Numbered from the stretch's first letter, positions 1 through 5,948 are shown. The stretch is 6,844 nt of DNA from an uncultured Lachnospiraceae bacterium (GCA_910584115.1 CAJTYN010000162.1:1-6844); one strand, 5' to 3'. The notes: generated by a model not told the origin, from the sequence alone. Translations and numbers: made by a program.

Positions 1-399
1 ATCCCCACTCATAGGTGCATCTGCCGCTCCTGCGTTAAATTCAGTTACTCCATCCGATAAGGCTGCCGTCTCGTTGCGATCGCTTTCCATAACGTCAGGA
101 TCTTCAATATTGTCGGGAGTTTTGCTTTCTTCTTCTGGGGTAACAGGCGTTCCCCCGCTTCTTTCGTTCATTGCTCCTTCGTCTGTTACATCAGGCACTG
201 TGGTATTTTGATATGTATCTGCAATCTCTTGCGCTGGTTCCAGTCCTGGAGCATTTTCGCTGGTAACTGTTTCATTAGCCGATCCTGTTTTTTCCTCCGC
301 TGCCCATAGCGGAGTAGCTGGTATGGCTGTTAGGGTCATGCACAATGCCAGTATGGATGACAGCAACCGCCGTTTCATCTTCTTTTTCTCTTGGTCCAT
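1..399 (-). CDS. Exported surface protein, N-terminal part (runs off the window)
   Basis: This open frame of 133 codons reads leftward and has no stop before the window edge. It starts at ATG 399-397, preceded by AAGGAGG (412-406) with 6 nt spacing, an excellent ribosome binding site. Residues 5-11 are basic (KKKMKRR), residues 12-31 are hydrophobic (LLSSILALCMTLTAIPATPL), and a likely signal peptidase site lies at LWA-A (residues 31-34). An internal Met at residue 8 could also start it. The rest (35-133) is polar and rich in Glu, Thr, Pro, Ser and Asp, with no hydrophobic segment, like the spacer after the signal peptide in large Clostridia wall-associated proteins. No catalytic or adhesion domain is visible in the part present, so function is unknown. 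It shares strand with the membrane protein at 684-1538 and may be co-transcribed with it, 284 nt downstream. The call as a secreted protein is firm; the family is not known. Confidence 0.85.
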   Translation of the reverse strand, partial: MDQEKKKMKRRLLSSILALCMTLTAIPATPLWAAEEKTGSANETVTSENAPGLEPAQEIADTYQNTTVPDVTDEGAMNERSGGTPVTPEEESKTPDNIEDPDVMESDRNETAALSDGVTEFNAGAADAPMSGD

Positions 400-683
400 C
401 GGATCCCTCCTTGTTTGATAATGACGTAGTGAAGAATGACTACTTGATCAATGAGTTTCTATAGATTAGATAACAGAAAAACTGTTCTTCAGCTGATACC
501 TACTTAAGAAAGTCAATCTCGAAACTTATAACAAACACCTCCCTTACCTTGTTGGAAAACTTTACCTTCCCGGATGCCTTTATCTATAAAGTAAGATTGA
601 TGCCCAGGTTTTTAACTTATTAGTCTAAATGGGGCTGTATTTTGAGCTTGGAGCACGGGATATGATCCCTCAAATCTTAATTT
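400..683. other. Intergenic region between two leftward surface genes
   Basis: No convincing gene is seen in these 284 nt. The right end of the gap (about 600-683) follows the stop of the upstream leftward gene. It has a short dyad (GGGAT, 3-nt loop, ATCCC at 659-671) but no U-run on the leftward transcript, so I do not call a terminator. AACAG-A5-CTGTT at 472-486 is a small perfect dyad in front of the 1-399 gene and could be an operator or just a hairpin. On the minus strand a TTGACT motif lies near 513-518, without a -10 box at the right distance. No confident promoter is found, so the 1-399 gene may depend on read-through from the right. Confidence 0.5.
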
Positions 684-1538
684 TTAGTGTTTCTTTTTAT
701 GTAATGATCGCATGAGTGCTATACCTAAAATGATGACGATAAGTCCTAATATCACTACAACAGGCAATAGTACTTTAGGCGTTTGATCAACAATTCCTTT
801 CGAACTCGCTTTTTTGCTAGCCGCGTCATCTGCCTGTAGAGCCTCCACACCATCTGGCAACCATCCTGGATCGCTGTCCTCTTCCGTCGCCTGTGTCTGG
901 ATTGTATAGACGATCTGCCCCGAAAATTCCTCACATCCCAAGACTAGACCATTCAGTTCATTTAGCCCAATGAAAACCCCTTCAGATGTAAAGAGTTTTT
1001 TATCGAGCTCAGTTCCATTTACACCCCAGTCATTATAGATCCTCGCCGTCCCCTCGACATAACCGATCTTCAGGTTTTCTTTCGCTGTAATCCGCGCCTC
1101 ATCCCATACCGTCTTCGGATCCGCATTCGTCGCTGTGATCACTCCGTCAATCTGACCCGTCTCCCCTGCCGCCAGTTTTTCCGGGAAATAAGACACTACT
1201 CTCGTATCCTCAGCCACCCCAACATAATTATGCGCCGCGTCGTTATAAGTCGCTGAAGCATTATTATGATAATAAATCTCTACAATATATTCTTTATTTG
1301 CTTCGATTTCGAGATCGCTGGTGAAAGCTTTTCCCGAACCTTTTTCTACAATCCGCACAAAATCCCGCTCGTCACCAAACGTACTATTATCCGTAATCGA
1401 ATTAAACGTCGGGTGATCCGCCGGCGAGCTCATCGTATAAGTCGGTCGCTCCGGCCCCCAAGCCGACACCGGCACGGTTTGTAGGAAAGACAGCGTTATC
1501 AGTGCCGCCAGCACAAGTATTGATCTTCGTGTTGTCAT
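684..1538 (-). CDS. Secreted, C-terminally membrane-anchored surface protein of unknown function
   Basis: The 284-residue protein starts at ATG 1538-1536 with an AGAGG site about 8 nt upstream; an in-frame stop lies a short way upstream, so no earlier ATG is available. Residues 1-26 are a clear signal peptide (basic TTRR, hydrophobic core, cut after VSA), leaving WGPERPTYT as the mature start. Residues about 27-215 form an extracellular domain with conserved-looking stretches (FNSITDN, GDERDFVRI, YIVEIYYHNNAS, NPKTVWDEA-like, GLNELNGLVLGCEEFSG). Residues about 215-255 are a polar stalk, 256-276 one membrane helix, then a basic tail (RSLHKKKH). There is no LPXTG motif, so anchoring is by the helix. 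From memory, the GPER..YT and YYHNNA motifs are common in exported proteins of Saccharibacteria; no biochemical role is known to me. Upstream lies an invertible promoter element, so expression is probably phase-variable, and OFF from that promoter in the orientation shown. Confidence 0.9.
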   Translation of the reverse strand: MTTRRSILVLAALITLSFLQTVPVSAWGPERPTYTMSSPADHPTFNSITDNSTFGDERDFVRIVEKGSGKAFTSDLEIEANKEYIVEIYYHNNASATYNDAAHNYVGVAEDTRVVSYFPEKLAAGETGQIDGVITATNADPKTVWDEARITAKENLKIGYVEGTARIYNDWGVNGTELDKKLFTSEGVFIGLNELNGLVLGCEEFSGQIVYTIQTQATEEDSDPGWLPDGVEALQADDAASKKASSKGIVDQTPKVLLPVVVILGLIVIILGIALMRSLHKKKH

Positions 1539-1582
1539 ATTTTTTCCTCTTTCAGAATATAAACAGCTTTATTGATCAGCAA
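1535..1582 (-). CDS. Possible 15-residue leader peptide overlapping the next start
   Basis: A perfect AGGAGGT (1597-1591) lies 8 nt before TTG 1582-1580. That frame encodes 15 residues (MLINKAVYILKEEKI if TTG starts as Met) and ends in a TGA that overlaps the ATG of the 284-residue membrane protein (ATGA). This Shine-Dalgarno is stronger than the AGAGG in front of the main gene, so ribosomes may load here and be coupled to the main ORF. The alternative is that the site is a chance purine tract or a standby site. The evidence is the ribosome site and the overlap only; the peptide itself shows nothing. Confidence 0.3.
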   Translation of the reverse strand: MLINKAVYILKEEKI

Positions 1583-1806
1583 ACCACTTCACCTCCTATC
1601 CCTTATCCATATGTAAATTAGAATGATCCTGCAAACGCGTTTACATACTGTGCCATATCCTCAGTTGACTGAGCCTCTAAGATATGTATTTCTGTTCTTT
1701 GTTGAGACGGACGTTGGCGAAGTCCTGAAAGTGTCAGACCATATGAGAGTTCGCAGACCCAAGGTCATGTGCAGGGATCCGCATAAGATCGCGTTTCGTC
1801 TAAGAT
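1583..1806 (-). other. Long 5' leader between invertible element and surface gene
   Basis: This stretch contains no credible gene; the open frames on both strands lack ribosome sites and read like random composition. On the minus strand I find no good promoter; the best match is TTGCAG, 17 bp, TATGGA around 1608-1636, which is weak. A short dyad (CTCAGT-TG-ACTGAG, near 1661-1674) is present. The absence of a strong local promoter fits the idea that the surface gene is driven from the neighbouring invertible segment when that is flipped. It would then carry an untranslated leader of about 270 nt. Confidence 0.4.
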
Positions 1807-1832
1807 GTAACATTTTAGTTACTCTGTTACAT
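1807..1832 (-). repeat. Left inverted repeat of invertible element (recombinase site)
   Basis: The minus-strand reading of this 26-nt block matches the plus-strand reading of 1984-2009 at 24 of 26 positions. Each site is itself an imperfect dyad, with GTAACA and TGTTAC arms separated by 12 nt that contain TAACTAA. This is the layout of a core site for a tyrosine recombinase, with two binding arms around a central crossover. The two mismatches lie in the inner part. Confidence 0.8.
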
Positions 1833-1880
1833 TCTGGGAACAGACCGTCCATCAGAATCATTAGAAAAAGAAGCATTGAC

Positions 1881-1912
1881 CTCTGCAAACAGACACAAAC
1901 AGAGATCTTTTT
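1881..1912 (+). terminator. Weak terminator-like stem inside the invertible segment
   Basis: CTCTG (1881-1885) pairs with CAGAG (1900-1904) across a 14-nt loop, followed closely by a run of five T (1908-1912). The stem is only 5 bp, so activity is doubtful. Its place upstream of the rightward promoter would insulate that promoter from read-through. The loop also holds two direct copies of AAACAGA, which could be protein-binding half-sites. Confidence 0.25.
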
Positions 1913-1954
1913 GTTACTTCTTACCTATTTTTTACCAAATCTCACCGAAACTTC

Positions 1955-1983
1955 TTGAAATGAGGCGTTTTTGGTGTTAATAT
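1955..1983 (+). promoter_or_regulatory. Near-consensus sigma-70-type promoter in the invertible segment
   Basis: TTGAAA (1955-1960) and TAATAT (1978-1983) are separated by exactly 17 bp, the best promoter match I found in the left half of the window. The start of transcription would fall about 7 nt after the -10 box, near 1990, inside the right inverted repeat. In the current orientation it would transcribe the recombinase. Confidence 0.7.
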
Positions 1984-2009
1984 ATGTAACAGAATAACTA
2001 ATATGTTAC
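1984..2009 (+). repeat. Right inverted repeat of invertible element (recombinase site)
   Basis: This is the partner of 1807-1832, identical at 24 of 26 positions in inverted orientation. It has GTAACA and TGTTAC arms around a 12-nt centre. It directly abuts the -10 box of the promoter and lies 68 bp before the recombinase start. An ATG at 2003 falls inside this site. Confidence 0.8.
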
Positions 2010-2077
2010 TAAGCCCTTTTGTCTATGAGTGCGGTATACTATACCGTATCACAAGGACAAGGGGGCTTTATTTTATT

Positions 2078-2650
2078 ATGGCGGCAACAGAACCGATCAG
2101 GGACAAGAAACAATTAAAAGAACTCGCGGACTATTTTTTAGGCAAAGGGCAGCTGCGTAACCATACGCTCGTGTTGATGGGGGCATATACCGTACTCCGG
2201 ATCAGTGACCTGCTCCGGCTCAAATGGTCAGATGTGTATGATGAGGAAAGACAGGCGTTCCGTACGCATATCACCATAATAGAAAAGAAAACTAAAAAAG
2301 AACGCACGATTGCCTTAAATCCACGGGTACTCTGGGCACTCAAACAATGTTACCTCCACCGTCGGGGAGAATATATCTTCGCCAATAACCGTAAAGAACC
2401 CAAGGCCATCAGCCGCGTCCAGGCTTGGCGGATCATCCATGCGGCGGTAGTGGAGCTTGGAATCAGGGGGAAGATCGCTTGCCATTCTTTAAGGAAGACC
2501 TGGGGATATCATGCGATAAAAAATGGGGATGTATCTCTGGCGGTTGTTGTAGATATTTATAATCACAGCAGTTACGATATCACAAAGCGTTACCTTGGGA
2601 TCACACAAGATGAACGGGATGAGGCGTATTTAGGGATAGAGCTGTTTTGA
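2078..2650 (+). CDS. Compact tyrosine recombinase (invertase/integrase, catalytic domain only)
   Basis: This 190-residue protein has the catalytic fold of tyrosine recombinases. Visible active-site residues are Arg41 (VLRISDLLRLKW), Lys70 or Lys71 in the beta-hairpin (EKKTKKERT), His136 and Arg139 (HSLRKTWGYH), His163 (YNHSSYDITKRY) and the nucleophile Tyr172 (RYLGI). It lacks the separate N-terminal SAM-like core-binding domain of XerC/D or phage integrases, a form I know from many Lachnospiraceae-type genomes. ATG 2078 is chosen because AAGGGGG lies 12 nt upstream and MAATEPIRDK looks like the family start. The ATG at 2003 lies inside the recombination site, about 13 nt after the predicted transcription start. 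The protein probably cuts the two inverted repeats just upstream and flips the promoter between them, so in this orientation it would drive its own expression. All key residues are present, so it should be active. Confidence 0.9.
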   Translation: MAATEPIRDKKQLKELADYFLGKGQLRNHTLVLMGAYTVLRISDLLRLKWSDVYDEERQAFRTHITIIEKKTKKERTIALNPRVLWALKQCYLHRRGEYIFANNRKEPKAISRVQAWRIIHAAVVELGIRGKIACHSLRKTWGYHAIKNGDVSLAVVVDIYNHSSYDITKRYLGITQDERDEAYLGIELF

Positions 2651-2660
2651 GGAGGAGTGG

Positions 2661-2930
2661 TTATTTTTCTAGATAGCGGACGGGAAAACCATACTGGCGA
2701 CGAAGATAGTCAGGAGGAGCATAGACTGCTGTAGCATTAAAACGAAAAGCACGAGCATATGAAAGATCAGAAGGATAGGCCCTCGAAGACCAACCGAAAC
2801 CTTGAAGGTTAATCTCTCTAAGCATACCGTATCCTAAATCAATGTACCCGCTCCGCACATAGGATAGTGGGGTAGAGTATAATGAATGGAAAGGATGCAA
2901 GTCTTTAGTCCAGTATACGTGGAGTATGGT
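2661..2930 (-). pseudogene. C-terminal fragment of a FISUMP-like surface protein
   Basis: The minus strand encodes an ordered run of motifs typical of the C-terminal end of Fib_succ_major (FISUMP) proteins: TPLSYVRSGYIDLG, FGWSSRAYP, YARAFRFNATAVY, then RRQYGFPVRYLEK and a stop at 2661. Such domains resemble the C-type-lectin-like fold used by some DGR targets, and are found in Bacteroidetes, Fibrobacter and, from memory, Saccharibacteria. The frame stays open to about 3047, but right of 2930 the plus strand looks like the coding strand, so I end the real homology near 2930. The expected N-terminal and middle parts are not upstream on the same strand. It is convergent with the recombinase gene, whose stop is 10 nt away. 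It is likely a dead fragment or one side of a rearrangement. Confidence 0.6.
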
Positions 2931-3240
2931 GTCGACACTGACGGTAAAGGTAAAGTTGGTCCTAGCACCACTACTGATGTTATTCCTGCCGCTCAATCTA
3001 GTCCTTCCCAAGTTGGTACTGCTTCCTGGAACTTTGGTCAGTGGGTCTTAGCTATTCCGGAAGTAGCCCAGACTTGTGGTACTAGTGCTAAGCATATCTC
3101 TGAGTGTGCTAATGTCGGGTTTGTTAATAACATGTATTTGCCTATCATTTTTAAATAAGGTAATTCATGCTCACATTTATGGTACGGGGTGGTGCAAAGC
3201 TAACTACTATACTTATGCTATTGGTGCATCGTGTAAAATG
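2930..3240 (+). pseudogene. Internal fragment of a FISUMP-like surface protein, frameshifted
   Basis: From about 2930 the plus strand reads VDTDGKGKVGP, TTTDVIPAAQ, SQVGTASWNFGQWVLAIPE, CGTSAKHISECANVGFVNN, with a strong excess of purine-N-pyrimidine codons, until a TAA at 3156-3158. The reading then seems to continue in another frame as NKVIHAHIYGTGWCKANYYTYAIGAS (from 3154), resembling the NKxYDAHYLxGN stretch that follows in FISUMP proteins I remember. So this looks like the middle of the same kind of protein whose C-terminus lies on the opposite strand at 2661-2930, with at least one frameshift. The last part ends without homology by about 3297. The family call rests on remembered motifs, without alignment. 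Confidence 0.4.
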
Positions 3241-3292
3241 TGGATGAAATTCTTTAGAAAAACATTTCTCCGAAGTAGCCTCAAATTGCCTT

Positions 3293-3305
3293 TCTGATCA
3301 TCAGA
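3293..3305. repeat. Short near-perfect palindrome
   Basis: TCTGAT and ATCAGA flank one central C. It sits just left of the larger 15-bp hairpin and just right of the decayed FISUMP fragment. Function unknown; it may be chance or a remnant of an element end. Confidence 0.3.
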
Positions 3306-3319
3306 TTAAGGCCAGCATA

Positions 3320-3353
3320 CCTGAATACCCCCGTAAAAACGGGGGTATTCAGG
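3320..3353. repeat. Perfect 15-bp stem hairpin at the block boundary
   Basis: CCTGAATACCCCCGT (3320-3334) is perfectly complementary to ACGGGGGTATTCAGG (3339-3353), with an AAAA loop. The stem is very strong, but no T-run follows on either strand, so it is not a textbook intrinsic terminator. It lies between the decayed FISUMP fragment and the truncated phage-like gene. It could still stop transcripts, or be the end of a mobile element. Confidence 0.7.
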
Positions 3354-3405
3354 GAGTAGCTTTGTATCAAACGTGACGTGGTAATATGCAGGGGCTTACC
3401 TCCCC

Positions 3406-5790
3406 ATGCTGCAGGGCAGCAAGGCGGAGCAGAGGAAATGGTGGTTGTACAACCGTTTCCGGTACATCGACAGCAAATACAATGCAGGAGATGCCCTGAC
3501 GGATGTGATACAGATCAGGGGGTACGCCAAGGCCGATGTGACCGTGACGCCATACGCCGCCATCTACGCGTCCGTAAAGTATGGCTCATACCTGACGCAG
3601 AAGAGGGCGCGGCGGAATGAACCGATCACGCTGGAATGCCCATTGGACAATGTGAACGATACGGAGATCTACATCTATTCCGCATCGCAGCTCGCGGCCG
3701 TCGGGAACCTGTCCGGGCTGATGCCGGGGTTCGCCGACCTCAGTAAGGCCACGAAGCTGCAGAGCCTAAAGCTGGGGGACGCCTCTGGCTCGTACAGCAA
3801 TGGTAACCTGACATCCCTGACGCTGGGGAATAACGGACTCCTGCGATCCCTGGATGTACGGAATTGTCCGAACCTCACCCAGACGGTGGATGCGTCCGGC
3901 TGTAAGAACATCGAAGAGGTGTATCTTGAGGGGACGGCCATCACGGGCGTGAACCTGCCAAACGGCGGGATCCTGAAGACGCTGCATCTGCCAGCTACGG
4001 TGACAAACCTAACGATACGGAACCAGACGGCCCTTAGAGACCTGACGATCCCGTCCTATGAGAACATATCGACGCTGAGGTTGGAGAATGTCGGTGCGGC
4101 GGTGAACGGAAGGGCGATCCTGGAGGGGATCCCGGCCAACAGCCGCGTGCGGATGGTGGGATTTTCATGGGAGGCCGCGAGCGTGGAGGAAATATTCGCG
4201 CTATACGATCTCTTGGATACGATGCGGGGCCTGGATGAAAATGGAAACAATATGGAGCAGGCGCAGATGGGCGGCGAGATCCATATCGACGCGCTGACCG
4301 GTGCGGAACTGGCGCAGATGTTGGGGAGGTATCCAAACATCGATGTGACGTATGACCATATCACGAGTTATCTCTACTATTACAACTATGACGGGAGTCA
4401 GCTGCTTTACACGGAGAGCGTTTATGACGGTGGCGACGGTGCATACAGCGGCAAACCGGCCAGGTCCAGCACGGCGCAGTATACATATGCGTTCGCCGGA
4501 TGGTCCCTAAAGCCGAACGGGAACGCCAGCGCGGATGCACAGAAGAAAGTGGGCGCTGACCGGAAGATATATGCGGCTTATACAGCGACTATCCGAAAAT
4601 ACACGGTCTATTTCTACAATGGCTCCACATTGCTGCAGACGGTCCAGAACGTAGTGTATGGCGGTAGCGCGAGGTATACGGGTGAAACGCCAGTCAAGAC
4701 AGGCGTAGAGGATCCGGAAAACTATGTCTTTTCGGGATGGTCTCCAAGTCCTAACAATATCCAGGGGAACACGAGCTGCTATGCGTCTTATGGATACATT
4801 GGGCTGGAAGAGACCATCACGGACACATGGGAGGAGATATTCGCCGCAGAGGCGGATGGGAGCTATAAGGAGAGATACAATATCGGTGATACTAAGATCA
4901 TCGACCTCGGCCCCGAGGGTAATGTATGTATGCAGATCATAGGCTTTGATGTGGACGATCTGGCGGATGGGAGCGGAAAAGCACCGATCAGCTGGCTCAG
5001 CGAACAACTTTTAGCAACATCGCACCGTATGAACCCGTCACTTGGATATATCTATGATTTCAGGGACGCGAAAGGATGGCCGGAGGGCACAGGGTCGATC
5101 TCCAGTAGCACAGGCACTCATCAATGGAACGCAAGAAATTCGTATACCGATAATGTCCATGCGGTCGGCAAGATGGTCATAACAGCCGCAGAAGATGGAG
5201 AGATAAAGGTAGAGGCAAGACTGAGTACAACTTGGACGAGCGATAAACTCACCTGTATAGTAGATGGGGAAGTGCTGTGTGAAGGATATTCGTCATCAAC
5301 ATATGTAACAAAGACTGTTGGAGTCACTGAGGGGCAGACGATCACGGTTGATGTAGATTATCTGAATACAAATACGAGCAGTCAGAATTATGGTCAGATC
5401 CGGATAACAGGAAAATGTTCTTATGTCAGGACTGCGGAAGATTCTAAGGAGAGGTATGTCAGAGCTTATACAGATGGTACGGGAGCGATAGGCGGCTGGG
5501 AAAGATCTGATATGAGGGCATATTTTAACGAGACTATCTTACCATTGATACCGCCAGAGGTCAGGACGCATATAGTCGAAGTATCGAAATCCCATCCGGC
5601 GTATAGGAATAGTACGAGTTCTGCTGGAAGTACGCAATCGTTCACCCAGACAACACAAGATAAAGTGTGGCTCCCCAGTTATTCGGAAATGTATAATGGT
5701 GCTTATAAAACTCTCTTTCCAGATAATGCCAGCCGTATCAAGAAAAATGCAAGTAGTGTTGGGGCAGTGCCGCTGGGCTTCTGTACATGA
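3406..5790 (+). CDS. DGR target protein: phage-like, LRR/Flg_new repeats, DUF6273 C-terminus (5'-truncated)
   Basis: The 794-residue frame looks like the C-terminal part of a larger phage or mobile-element structural protein. No ribosome site precedes ATG 3406, and homology-like reading seems to begin slightly before it (from about 3385). Order of parts: KWWLYNRFRYIDSKYNAGDA and a beta-rich region (12-95); LRR-like repeats (about 100-225: LTSLTLGNNGLLRSLDVRNCPNL); a linker (230-320); two Listeria-Bacteroides-type repeats (about 320-393 and 396-462, each ending FAGWS or FSGWS plus aromatic CYASY-like strands); DUF6273, split into 470-560 and 680-794 around a threonine/valine-rich beta domain (570-672). 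The end (KVWLPSYSEMY, LFPDNASRIKK, NASSVGAVPLGF) belongs to the C-type-lectin-like ligand-binding fold diversified by DGRs. After RIKK the variable core with a WWLR-type motif is missing, in frame. Likely role in an intact copy: receptor binding or surface display. avd, TR and RT follow. Confidence 0.8.
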   Translation: MLQGSKAEQRKWWLYNRFRYIDSKYNAGDALTDVIQIRGYAKADVTVTPYAAIYASVKYGSYLTQKRARRNEPITLECPLDNVNDTEIYIYSASQLAAVGNLSGLMPGFADLSKATKLQSLKLGDASGSYSNGNLTSLTLGNNGLLRSLDVRNCPNLTQTVDASGCKNIEEVYLEGTAITGVNLPNGGILKTLHLPATVTNLTIRNQTALRDLTIPSYENISTLRLENVGAAVNGRAILEGIPANSRVRMVGFSWEAASVEEIFALYDLLDTMRGLDENGNNMEQAQMGGEIHIDALTGAELAQMLGRYPNIDVTYDHITSYLYYYNYDGSQLLYTESVYDGGDGAYSGKPARSSTAQYTYAFAGWSLKPNGNASADAQKKVGADRKIYAAYTATIRKYTVYFYNGSTLLQTVQNVVYGGSARYTGETPVKTGVEDPENYVFSGWSPSPNNIQGNTSCYASYGYIGLEETITDTWEEIFAAEADGSYKERYNIGDTKIIDLGPEGNVCMQIIGFDVDDLADGSGKAPISWLSEQLLATSHRMNPSLGYIYDFRDAKGWPEGTGSISSSTGTHQWNARNSYTDNVHAVGKMVITAAEDGEIKVEARLSTTWTSDKLTCIVDGEVLCEGYSSSTYVTKTVGVTEGQTITVDVDYLNTNTSSQNYGQIRITGKCSYVRTAEDSKERYVRAYTDGTGAIGGWERSDMRAYFNETILPLIPPEVRTHIVEVSKSHPAYRNSTSSAGSTQSFTQTTQDKVWLPSYSEMYNGAYKTLFPDNASRIKKNASSVGAVPLGFCT
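5746..5779 (+). repeat. Remnant of the DGR variable repeat (VR, 3' end only)
   Basis: These 34 nt are identical to TR positions 6462-6495 and are in the same frame (NASSVGAVPLG). Identity ends sharply at the right: target TCTGTACATGA against TR CCTCTCATGCG. That matches the usual polymorphism between the initiation-of-mutagenic-homing site (IMH) of VR and its TR counterpart. To the left, similarity stops at AAGAAAAATGC; 81 nt of the TR (6381-6461) have no copy in the target gene. All adenines in the 34 nt match the TR, so no adenine mutagenesis is visible here. Confidence 0.85.
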
Positions 5791-5807
5791 TCTGGGATCC
5801 GTAGATC

Positions 5808-5826
5808 TGGCCCCCTTGTGGGGCCA
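5808..5826 (+). promoter_or_regulatory. Hairpin just downstream of VR (DGR target-site hairpin)
   Basis: TGGCCCC (5808-5814) pairs perfectly with GGGGCCA (5820-5826) across a 5-nt CTTGT loop, 28 nt after the VR ends and 17 nt after the target stop. In the Bordetella phage BPP-1 DGR a short GC-rich hairpin or cruciform at this position raises the efficiency of retrohoming. No T-run follows, so a terminator is less likely. The position and size fit; function is inferred. Confidence 0.6.
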
Positions 5827-5948
5827 TGAGCCAGAGCAGCGGAACATACGATCCTGGTCGCCGCGTGAGAGGCGGAGATTTTTGTGGATTTTTCCCGGAA
5901 AAAGATGTAGACTATAAAGCGAAAGGGAGGTGGCGCCCATGTCTGTGA
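5826..5948 (+). CDS. Possible 40-residue protein between target and avd
   Basis: ATG 5826 opens a frame of 40 codons (MSQSSGTYDPGRRVRGGDFC, then a GFFPEKDVDYKAKGRW-like end) that stops at TGA 5946-5948, overlapping the avd start by 10 nt. The composition looks protein-like (Gly, Tyr, charged residues, PEKD) and overlap with the next gene suggests translational coupling. The ribosome site is poor: only TGTGGGG, which is the right arm of the hairpin, lies directly upstream. I recognise no family. It may be a real small DGR-linked gene or a remnant of the 3' end of an older target gene. Confidence 0.4.
   Translation: MSQSSGTYDPGRRVRGGDFCGFFPEKDVDYKAKGRWRPCL

Larger units (their letters stand above)
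1807..2009. mobile_element. Invertible promoter segment (phase-variation switch)
   Basis: Two 26-nt inverted repeats bound a 151-bp segment (1833-1983) that holds no gene. It contains one strong rightward promoter hard against the right repeat and a weak terminator-like stem upstream of it. A compact tyrosine recombinase gene begins 68 bp to the right, and a surface-protein operon lies to the left, reading away. Inversions of this architecture (a promoter between inverted repeats, invertase next door) are an established way of phase-varying surface structures in gut bacteria. In the orientation shown the promoter faces the recombinase; after inversion it would face the surface gene. Sites and promoter are seen directly; inversion itself is inferred. 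Confidence 0.75.

Noticed and set aside
1623..1958. 111-codon plus-strand frame and a 75-codon minus-strand frame (1661-1888)
   Set aside because: Neither has a ribosome site or recognisable motif, and the plus frame runs through the left inverted repeat and half of the invertible segment.
2003..2077. Upstream ATG extending the recombinase by 25 residues
   Set aside because: The ATG lies inside the right inverted repeat and about 13 nt after the predicted transcription start; the added residues do not look like the family, and ATG 2078 has its own purine-rich site.
2886..2929. Start of a plus-strand frame (MERMQVFSPVYVEYG) before the FISUMP-like middle fragment
   Set aside because: It is antisense to the clear C-terminal FISUMP motifs on the minus strand, so it is probably a shadow.
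3320..3353. Intrinsic terminator
   Set aside because: The stem is ideal but no T-run follows on either strand; it is kept as a hairpin of unknown role.
3675..5007. Several minus-strand frames of 70-166 codons
   Set aside because: They are antisense shadows of the multidomain target gene and carry no motifs or ribosome sites.
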